Assembly (NCBI GenBank): GCA_037447655.1
Contig: JBBHKE010002891.1
Location: 1 to 52,020, forward strand
Length of the DNA stretch: 52,020 nucleotides
Source of the DNA: Zygnema cylindricum
Lineage: Eukaryota; Streptophyta; Zygnematophyceae; Zygnematales; Zygnemataceae
Direction: 5' to 3'
This document shows, in pieces, positions 44,359-52,020 of this stretch. The stretch's first letter is position 1, and each line of letters starts with the position of its first letter. The notes beneath the pieces were generated by a model, which had not been told where the DNA came from, searched no databases, and saw only the letters and a list, made by a program, of their open reading frames with translations. The position numbers and the translations under genes are program-made.

Positions 44359-45019
44359 ATGGTTATCGGGACAAGGTTAGCTCCACATTGAGGATCTTTG
44401 AGCTAGCAGTGGGGTGGAAGAAGAAGAACACACCCTGTTCATCTGGACCGTCGATGCCTATGGAGTTACCGTTGAGAGATCATTTTTGGAAAGGTTAGAG
44501 TGAACAAAGCTAAGTTGAACGCACATTTGGATGTATTAAATTTAGTCAAGAAAAACATTGTAAAAAAATTCGTACTCGGTTCTTTGTTAGGTTCTAAGCC
44601 CGTTATCACACATTCACACCCGAAATAATAGCTTCGCAAACTTGAAGTTGGGGAAATTGTTAATGTCCCTTCTAAAGAGGCAATAGAATGTTTAATATAT
44701 TTCAATGTAGGGACACGAGCGGACATTTCTGCAACTGTTTCAATTCTTAGAATGTATAGTCAACGCCAAAGAGGCAACATTGAGAATTGCTCAAGCAGAT
44801 TTTCCGAGATTTTGCCGAAATACAGGACATTGGATTGGTTTACTGGAGTGGGAATGGTTTAGATATCTTCCAGTATTGTGATTCTGATAGGGGTGATGAC
44901 TTTCACACGGAAAAAAAAACCTCTTGTTATGCATTTGGGTTGAGTGAAGCGGCAATCTCATAGAGCTCCTGATTATAACCTATAGTGGCTTTGAGTTCGA
45001 CCGAAGTGGAGTACATGGT
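44359..45019 (+). pseudogene. copia 3 internal region, copy 1 (gag stub joined to RT end and RNase H)
   Basis: A short gag-start-like stretch (about 44390-44500) passes directly into the end of RT (ATVS-like region with GTRADISATVS near 44705-44740) and RNase H (YCDSDRGDDFHT near 44875, then LSSTEVEYMV near 44990-45016). Central gag, protease, integrase and most of RT are deleted. An insertion interrupts it at 45029. Confidence 0.7.
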
Positions 45020-45060
45020 ATGTCATGCCGCATCGCGTCGGCTGCTCGCGCACAAGTCAT

Positions 45061-45285
45061 CATGCACGCACGCACGGTATTTTGCACGCACGCGCCGTAT
45101 TTCTCACGCACGCGCAGTATTTCTCACGCACGCGCGGTATTCTTCACGCACGCGCGATATTTTGTATGCACGCGCAGTTTAAGGCATGCGCGCTCGGTTT
45201 TATGCATGCATGCGCGGTTATATGCATGCACGCACGATTTTGGCACGCGCGCATAATTTTTGTTCGCACATGCAATTTAAATCCG
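45061..45285. repeat. CACGCACGCGCGGTATT minisatellite, about 11 units of 20 bp
   Basis: Units of near 20 bases alternating a CACGCACGCG run with a short AT-rich TATTTTG-type stretch. The first units are close to identical, later ones drift to ATGCATGCACGC. Alternating purine-pyrimidine runs. A related TTTCGTGCGTA word repeats at 45310-45475. Confidence 0.85.
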
Positions 45286-46218
45286 ATTCATATTTCAGTT
45301 TTTTGTTGAAAGGTACTTATTTCGTGCGATATTTTTTATTTCGTGCGTAGGTACACGATTTTCAAAGTTGGATGCGAAATATCGTTTGGGCGACGTGACG
45401 CAATTTCGAGTATTTCGTGCTAGACCTTTTATTTCGTGCGGTATTTATCATTTCGTGCGTATGCACACGATTTGGGAGTATCAACGCGAAGTATCATTTG
45501 GTGGCGTATCGCGATTTTCGAGCAACATCTCGATATATCATATTTTATTTAAGTCGGGAACCCATGTAGGTTCGTGCGCACATGTAGTTAGGGAGGGTTT
45601 TTTCCCTCGGACGGTGGATTTTGTCAGGCGTACGGCAGACGATGTTGGTCGCCTATTGGCCAACATCTTAAGTAGTTTCATGCATGTAAAGTAGACTAGA
45701 CGTAGGCTAATTTTGCTTAGGCCTAGCGTAGCTCTTGCTTAGCCTAATTCTCAGACTTAGAGAATTTAGCTTTTGGACAAAAATTTTCTCTTGGCAACGG
45801 AGCTTTTCTCTTGCTCTCTCTCTCACCGATTGCCCACGTGTCTTTCTTCTCCTTGCTTGCTAGCTATAGAGGCTAGATAGGTTAAGAACATTTCCCCTTT
45901 TATTTTTCCCCACGTTTTTAATCCACACGGCCTAAGGCCACGTCCGGAAGGTTTCCCTCCAAACTTGGTTTTTTGGTGGAAGTGTGGAATTAGAGATCAT
46001 GGGGGAGCACATATGTACCTTGCTGTGACTTCCTCGGGCAGCATGACGGTTTGGTTGTGTGTTTGTGTCTTGTTTGTATTTCGGTTGCCTTGGAAGGAGT
46101 GTATTTTTGATCGGAATTGGATTTTCCCTTGTTCCGGTTGGAATATTTATTGTTTTGCTGTCGTAACGTGATAACTCTTGTAGGGAATGTGATAAAGACC
46201 AGAGAGCCTAGTGGCTAC
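45286..46218. other. Remainder of the 1.4-kb insertion, no gene
   Basis: Frames such as 45368-45694 (108 codons) show no domain. A CT box at 45812-45825 and AG-poor leader-like sequence are the only features seen. Confidence 0.4.
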
Positions 46219-46282
46219 CTAGGGGAGTATTCTTCCCCTTCTCTTTGTCCACTTCACTCTAGGGGAGTATTCTTCCCCTTTC
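46219..46282. repeat. 40-bp repeat with AGGGGAGTATTCTTCCCCT hairpin, two units
   Basis: CTAGGGGAGTATTCTTCCCC at 46219 and again at 46259; each forms a 6-bp GGGGAG/TTCCCC-type stem. Confidence 0.75.
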
Positions 46283-46436
46283 TCTCTTTGGGTCATTTCC
46301 CCCTTTATTCTTTCTCATGGTGTATACGTTTTTCTCTTTCTCATTCATTTTTCTTTTGCATATATGGTTGTCCACATGACTTTGCTGGTTCTGATGCATG
46401 TTCCCTCTTTCTGGTCTGTCATTCACGACAGGTAAC

Positions 46437-47046
46437 ATGTCATGCGCAAATACTTCCAGTTAATTAAGAACATGTTGGGAGACTTAGGTATTTATATCAA
46501 TCGTATAATTTTTTATTCAGATAGTATGAGTAGGATAGCTTTGTTGAAGAATCCAGTGTTTTAAAAAGGACAAAACATGTTAGCAACTGTTTCAATTGTT
46601 AGAAGGTATAGTCAACGCCGAAGAAGCAACATTTAAAATTGGTCAAGCAGATTTTTGAGGATTCCGCCGAAACACTAGACATTGGATTGGTTTACTGGAG
46701 TGGTAATGCTTTGGAGATCTTCGGGTATTGTTTTTCTGATAAGGGTGATGACTTTCACACTGAAAATTACACCTCTGGTTATGCATTTGTGTTGAGTGAA
46801 GCGGCAATCTTATAGAGCACCCAATTACAGCCTACGGTGGCTTTGAGTTCGACCGAAGTGGAGTACATGGTGACATGTCATGCGCAAATACTTCCATTTA
46901 GTTAAGAAAAGGTTAGGAGACTTAGGAATTTATGTCAATTCTATTATATTTTAGTCAGATAGTATGCGTAGGATAGCTTTGTTGAAGAATCCAGTGTTTT
47001 ATAAAATGACATAACATGTTAGCATTCAGTGGCATTTTGTGAGAGA
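46437..47046 (+). pseudogene. copia 3 RNase H remnants with local duplication
   Basis: 'ggagacttaggtatttatat' through 'aatccagtgtttt' (46480-46562) recurs at about 46915-47000. Both encode the RNase H C-terminal part (SDSM, KNPVF; the second also HVSIQWHFVRDLV). Between them lies a second YC/SD...LSSTEVEYMV block (46720-46880). The final VRDLV passes directly into host gene-flank sequence at about 47047. Confidence 0.7.
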
Positions 47047-47797
47047 TTTGGTGAGGCCCATGGAAGCAGGCCGTTAAAGCTGTAGTGTAGGAGCTTTGGA
47101 GTCGGTGCTAAAATTAAAGAACGCCAAAGTGGAAGAAGGCAATGGTAGATAGGGCGGTGACTTAGCCTTACATCCTGCTTGTAGCAAGTTTTTATGTGAC
47201 ATTTGGCCTTATTGCATGCATTGATACTTACTATACCATCTTTGATTAATACAGGAATTAGTATAAAGAGTGGGACCATTTTACTGTTTTCTCTCCTTGT
47301 GATCTTATTTGTCAATGCCCGATTTTTTTGATGGCTGCGATGGTTTTCCAGCTTAATTGAATTTTTTTTTCAGCTTGTTCAAGCTCAAATATTTTCTTGC
47401 TTGCACGATGTTGAATCTATTTGTACAATTTTTTCGCTTGCTGCAATTCATGATTAGGAGCAACCATTTAAGGTTAAAGCGACCATTTTTCACGGCGGAT
47501 TTTAAGTTTTTCAGGAAAATAGTGCAGGTTCTACCATTTATGTTAGAGGGACTGGATGAAATCATTTAATCATTACCTTGTATGTCGATGATTTCTTATA
47601 AAATGACACTAATTATTTTTCTCTTAACGCTAAATCCTTAAACGGCTGAAAATCAGCCAAGACATTCAAAACTGAATTAGAAATAATAACAAGAATTTGA
47701 ACCCTCGTGCTTATATATTATTTAGTCTAAGGATGTAAATTTGAAAAAATAATATTTGAAAATAGAACATAAATACAAAATATACAACCCAATATCT
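47047..47797 (+). repeat. Gene 3' flank, unit 2, inside copia 3
   Basis: 'gtgaggcccatggaagcagg' onward follows 43185-43912 at roughly 80% identity: 'ccgttaaagctgtag', 'tttatgtgacatttggcc', 'tccagcttaattgaat', 'caaatattttcttg'. No exon sequence upstream of the stop codon is present. Confidence 0.8.
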
Positions 47798-48256
47798 TGT
47801 TAGTATATGGAATGTTGGAGTGTATGTCAATGTTCCAATGTCTGTTTATATATAGTGTTGTTAAATTTTGTCTCGGGTCACGCCGCTTATGTGATTTCGT
47901 TTTGTTTAGTTTCATTTGTAGTATTAGTTATGTTTCCGTCTTACCATATTTTGCTTCTAAGTTCAACGTGACAATTCGAAATTAGACTTGTCAATTTGGT
48001 GGCTGAGGTGAAAGCCCATCATGTGAGAGAATTGAGATTATCAATGTATAATCAATGTAAAATCAACGTGTCAGCAATGTATGAGGAATAATTTGATTTT
48101 CCTTTTCTGAGTATATACTTTGTCTCTAACTTATTGTCACGAGCATTTAATGTATGTAATGTGAGTTAGTTGATGTTTCCTATGAGTTTGATTTTATTTC
48201 CGCATTGAGAAATTTTGACATTTTGTGCGCATTTTGATTGATTTTGGATCCCATCA
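47798..48256 (+). repeat. Third LTR of copia 3 (duplicate of the 5' LTR)
   Basis: Starts TGTTAGTATATGGAATGTTG, ends GGATCCCATCA, followed by TTTGGTATCGGAGC (48257-48270), a good initiator-Met tRNA primer-binding site. Preceded by ATATCT rather than AAACC. Confidence 0.75.
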
Positions 48257-49311
48257 TTTGGTATCGGAGCATTGTTAGCACCACATTGAGGATCTAATGA
48301 GTTAGCCATGGGGTGGAATACAGAGAGAAACACACCCTCTCCATCTCCACCGACGATGCGTATGGGTTACTGGTGAGAGATAAGTTTGGAAAGGTTAGAT
48401 TGAACAAAGCTAAATTGAATGATGCATTATTTACTCCAAATTTAAAAGCAAATCCAGATGTATTAGATTGATTCAAGAAAAATATTGGAAAGAAGATCTT
48501 ACTCGGTAATTTGTTAGGTTCTAAGACCCTAAGTACACACCTAGACCCGAATCTACAACTTCGAAAATATGAATATGAAGAAATTAAAAATGTCACTTAT
48601 AGAGTGGCAATTGGATGTTTAATGCATTTGAGCTGGGGAAATGACCAAATATGGGGGACATGACCTGATATTTGTGCAGCTGTTTCAAATTATAAGCTAG
48701 TACATTTTACCTCAAAAAATCAACATTGAGAATTGGTCAAGCGCGTTTTCCCACATATTGGCCTAAACATTGGACATTGGATTGGACATTAGATTAGACA
48801 TTGGATTAGTTTGGGAATGAATGGATTGCTTCGGGTAATGTGTTTCTCATGGGAGTGGTGACTTTGACACGTGAAATTCCTCCTCTAGTCATGCATCTGT
48901 GTTTAGTGGAGCGTCAATCTCATAGAGCTCCCGATTACCACCTACGTTGGCTTTGAGTTTGATCGAAGTGGAGTACATGGTGGCATGTCATTCGGAAAAA
49001 TCTTCAATTTTGAATAAAAAAATATTGAGTGAATTAAGATTTTATGTGAATTGTATGAAGATATATTCAAATAGTGTGAATATTGTAGATTTTGTGAAGG
49101 ATCCGGTGTTTCCTCAAAACAAATTAAGAGTCAGTGCCATTTTGTGAGATACTTGTTAAAGGATAAGAATTGGAATTTGTATTTAATCCTAATCCCGAGG
49201 AGGCATTGCAGCTTTGCTAACAAAAGCTGCCATGCATGATATATTTGTCAAAAGAAGACTTATGTTTGATCTAATTTGAGTCCGGTTAGTATTTAGTGTT
49301 GATTCCCCCTT
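48257..49311 (+). pseudogene. copia 3 internal region, copy 2
   Basis: Same order as 44359-47046 without the insertion: gag stub, RT-end remnant, expanded GACATTGGATT words (48770-48815), LSLIEVEYMVACHS (about 48950-48990), KDPVF, and an end near 'aggaggcattgcagctttgc'. A polypurine tract AAAAGGGGAAA (49312-49322) follows. Confidence 0.7.
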
Positions 49312-49322
49312 AAAAGGGGAAA

Positions 49323-49784
49323 TGGTAGGATTTGCAAATTGGAAATTAATGTGGACGTTATAATGCTGGTTTGTATATAGTGTGGTTTAGTTTTGTCGCG
49401 GGTCACATTGTGCATGTCGTTGTGTTTTGTTTAGCTTCATTTGTAATAGTAGTCGGTTTTCGTCATACCATTATTTTCGTCTAATTTCAATGTGATGATT
49501 CTAGAATTAGATTTTGAGATTCAATTTGGCGTCTAAGTTAAAAGTCCAGCTTGTGCGAGAATTAGAATTATCAATGTATAATCAATATAGAACTAATCTT
49601 AAACAATGTATGAGGAATAATGTGAGATTCTACTTTTGAATATATATCATGTCTCTATCTTATGACAGTCAGCATTAAATGTATGTAATTGAGCTAGTTG
49701 GTGTTTAACTTGAGTTTAATATTGATTCGTCATTTAGAAATTTTAACAGTTTGTACGCCATTCGATTGAGTGTCGATCCTATCA
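49323..49784 (+). repeat. 3' LTR of copia 3
   Basis: Starts TGGTAGGATTTGCAAATTGG directly after the polypurine tract, ends CCTATCA, followed by AAACC. Confidence 0.75.
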
Positions 49785-49789
49785 AAACC

Positions 49790-50044
49790 AAAATGACATC
49801 AAAAGGCCGACAAAGTTTAACATTTTGGCGTTAGCTTTTTTTCAATCAGCCGTTTTTGAACTTGCCCTGCTTCGGTTCCATCTAGTTCAGGTCCAAATTG
49901 ACTCAAACCAAACAAAACAGTTTAGTAGCAGATTTGTGATTTGCAAGCTAAACTATAAGCCGTTGATTTCAGTCATTCGAAACGTTGAAATTTGAAAGTC
50001 AAACTGTGAAACCATCTGAATTCCTCGAAATAATTTTCTCCATA
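49790..50044. other. Spacer between copia 3 and the gene remnant
   Basis: AT-rich, no match noticed to the gene's 5' half or promoter. Confidence 0.4.
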
Positions 50045-50218
50045 GAAGACGCTCTGCGCCTCAACTACGGAGGCCCAAAGGGGAAGGTCCACGTCGCCGC
50101 AAACAGACAGATGGCCTTCTATTATATCCGTACATATGCTTATCAATCGTGCAACAAAAATGCCACGTGGCTCAAAAAGAAGAGAGCCGGACAGATCCCA
50201 TCTGTGCTTTGTGCGTAG
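50045..50218 (+). pseudogene. 3' half of the secreted-protein gene, broken copy
   Basis: Matches 42997-43171, with one base deleted in the CTCTGCCGCC stretch, which removes the codon for the fourth mature Cys (now ALRLNYGG). The rest stays in frame: AANRQMAFYYIRTYAYQSC, KNATWLKKKRAGQ, VLCA, TAG at 50216-50218. No start, signal peptide or first half is present. Several Asn/Gly to Lys changes relative to the gene. Confidence 0.9.
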
Positions 50219-50430
50219 AGCGAAATTATGTGAGGCCGAGTGAAGCAGGCCGTTGAAGCTGTAGAGCAGGAGGCGCTTAAAATTAAATAACGCCAAGATG
50301 GAAAAATGCACTGGTTAATAGGGCGGTGACGTGGCCTCCCGTTACTTCTTGCTTCTAGAAAGTTTTTATGTGACATTTGGTCGGTTTGCATGTGGTAACA
50401 CTTGTTGTACCATCTTTTAATAACGTTAGA
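50219..50430 (+). repeat. Gene 3' flank, unit 3
   Basis: 'gaggccgagtgaagcaggcc', 'gttgaagctgtagagcagga' and 'tttatgtgacatttggtcgg' are closer to unit 1 than unit 2 is. Confidence 0.85.
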
Positions 50431-50799
50431 CTTAATGTGAAGCCAAAAAGAGGCTCGAGGCCCGTAATAAGACACTTTAGTGTGACAAATCATACTTTAG
50501 TGTAGCTTATTTGAATAAAGTCTTAACGCTAATGAGTCAATATCTCTAATAACGATGTAAATGTACTGCACTATGCTTAGAAACCTCCAAGTTCTAAACA
50601 GCTTTGGATATTTCCGATTTTGTCCACCTTTTATCGACCACCAATTCGCCTATCAGTTTAGTTTGAGAATGGAAGTTTGATCATTAATAAATATAAAAAA
50701 TTTGGGCGTGGAAGTCTTGAAGCTGTGGATGTTTGGTCACTGAGAGATTAATATTAGAGACCAGACGTTGAATGTAAAACATTAGAAGTTAAGTTTGCT

Positions 50800-51450
50800 A
50801 CATTGGAGTTAGAACATGGATTTTAAAACATTGGTAAATAGATATTGAATGTTAGACGCTAGATATTTTATATTCAATTTTATAAATTGGTAATTTGGGA
50901 AACCAATTCGCGACATTGGACATTGGACATTGAACACTGAACATTTCAGATTCGATGCTATAAATTGGACATTGGACGAATTAAATTCAGCATTTAACAT
51001 TTGGACATTGGACATTTGATGTCTGACATTATACGTTGAACGTTGGACATTAGACATTCGACATTGAACATATGACGTTTGAGAATGGAGATTATACAGT
51101 AGATATTGGAAATTGGACATTGGACATCGAACATATCACTGTGGACACCGAAAATCCAACGTTAGAAATTGGATAGTGGAAATTGGACATTGGACATTGA
51201 ACATTGCACATTGCATATTGGACGTTTGACTTTGGATATTGGACATTGGACATTGGCCAAATGATGTTCTACATTGGAAATTAAACGTTTGACATTAGAC
51301 TGTGAACAATGAACATTGGTCAATAGAAATTGGACATTGACGTTTGACATTGGACATTGATCATTGCACATTGGAAGTTTCACATTGGACATTGGACTGT
51401 GGACAATGGATATTAGACGTTTGACATTGGACATTCAGATTAGCTAGGGC
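50800..51450. repeat. GACATTGGACATT minisatellite
   Basis: Irregular 10-base units (TTGGACATTG core with variants TTGAACATT, TTAGACGTT), densest at 50915-51430. Minus-strand frames read MSNVQ-type repeats, a reflection of the array. It leads into repeat R. Confidence 0.9.
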
Positions 51451-52020
51451 TTTGAACATTAGACATTGTAAAATTCTATCATTTTTGGAATAGGCCAAAA
51501 AATATGATTTGAAAATGTGTGTTAACAATGTTGAAACCGTAAATTTTGGCTATGATGGCATGGATGATGAAATCCTAAAACTTAAATATCCCACTTCACA
51601 AAGTAACAATTAAATCAATTGCAATAAACATATTCGAAATTCATGGAAAGGTTGGAAGATGATTTACAAACAATATTATTAAGTCGTTAAGACTCTCTCT
51701 TCCATTGGATACATATATTTCTTTTTGTGATTATTTTTTCTCCTACCTATTTACTAGACGCATGTGCATCGGCAATCAAAAGAATAGGACGAAAAGTAAC
51801 AGGAGAAATAGAAAAATAAAATTATAAAGGGTTGATAGAAAATAGTTAAGAGAAAACGATAAAATAATAAAACAATGAATAAAGCGGTATATGAAAGCAG
51901 TTGTAACAGCCCCTCTTTAAGCATGGCTTTGTGAACTCTTTGAAATATGTTAAAAATTGGAACTCCTGGCGCATTTTCTCCATAGAGTTAGAAGCTTCTA
52001 GCTCCAAAAATCCTAAGGTG
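51383..52020 (+). repeat. Direct repeat R, copy 2 (runs off the window)
   Basis: Matches 38267-38904 at about 95% by eye. The equivalent of the 68-codon frame (51620-51820) has a one-base deletion in 'agtcgttaagactctctct', so that frame is not conserved. Confidence 0.85.

Larger units (their letters stand above)
45029..46436. mobile_element. 1.4-kb insertion with 9-base flanking duplication
   Basis: ATGTCATGC occurs at 45020-45028 and 46437-46445, either side of 1408 bases absent from the uninterrupted paralogous sequence at 46861-46900. The inserted DNA has no clear terminal inverted repeats or reverse transcriptase; it holds a GC-rich minisatellite and a GGGGAG hairpin pair. A 9-base duplication is typical of Mutator-like elements, but the missing terminal repeats leave the class open. 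Confidence 0.65.
43913..49784 (+). mobile_element. Ty1/copia retrotransposon 3, enlarged by an internal tandem duplication
   Basis: Outer LTRs at 43913-44358 and 49323-49784 are flanked by AAACC on both sides. In between are an internal region with a gag stub joined to RT/RNase H remnants, a 1.4-kb insertion, a duplicated piece of host gene flank (47047-47797) and a third LTR (47798-48256) followed by a second copy of the internal region. All coding parts carry stops and large deletions. Confidence 0.8.

Noticed and set aside
50809-51434. Minus-strand frames with repeated MSNVQ-like motifs
   Set aside because: Direct translation of the GACATTGGA minisatellite.

Overview
The window reads as gene-poor nuclear DNA of a land plant or close streptophyte relative. 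The evidence is several Ty1/copia retrotransposons with a primer-binding site matching plant initiator-Met tRNA, tRNA-headed SINEs, several miniature inverted-repeat element families, two old non-LTR reverse-transcriptase copies, and one intact intronless gene for a small secreted six-cysteine protein. I cannot name the species. A run of 10 N at 16785-16794 marks an assembly gap. Apart from that one gene, almost everything recognisable is a decayed mobile element or a tandem repeat.

Layout. 1-3.7 kb: small inverted-repeat elements, a SINE, a GAC/CAC-rich repeat and a long dispersed repeat whose inverted partner lies at 10.25-11.0 kb. 3.9-4.66 kb: a 770-base polypyrimidine tract. 4.68-7.7 kb: a copia element on the minus strand, with gag and integrase but no reverse transcriptase and both protease and integrase catalytic residues lost. 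7.9-15.7 kb: copies of a family ending in AAGGGTGAACC, a 466-bp MITE, a SINE with two tRNA heads and AT-rich DNA. 15.7-16.8 kb: a probable LTR edge with polypurine tract, then the gap. 18.0-19.4 kb: a MITE, an A-rich minisatellite and CT-rich DNA. 21.3-23.2 kb: non-LTR RT copy 1. 23.2-25.9 kb: a second minus-strand copia (RT and RNase H). 25.9-28.5 kb: a MITE and a 1.5-kb foldback structure with roughly 630-base arms. 28.7-30.4 kb: the second A-rich minisatellite. 30.5-33.0 kb: a copia RNase H scrap and RT copy 2. 33.7-36.5 kb: a gag gene with a zinc knuckle, a SINE, and a second gag-like open frame with 41-base leader repeats. 38.2-38.9 kb and 51.4-52.0 kb: two very similar direct repeats.

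41.6-50.4 kb is the part worth most attention. The secreted-protein gene (42695-43171) has an inverted repeat in its upstream region. Its 3' flank is present three times. A copia element (43913-49784, 5-base target duplication AAACC) sits downstream. A later tandem duplication copied gene flank, LTR and part of the element into the element's own interior (from about 47050). Beyond the element lies a truncated, mutated copy of the gene's 3' half (50045-50218). The gene has a distant resemblance to the TPD1 family of secreted plant ligands, which is an inference from cysteine spacing. I found no new defence, biosynthetic or regulatory system; the novelty here is structural.
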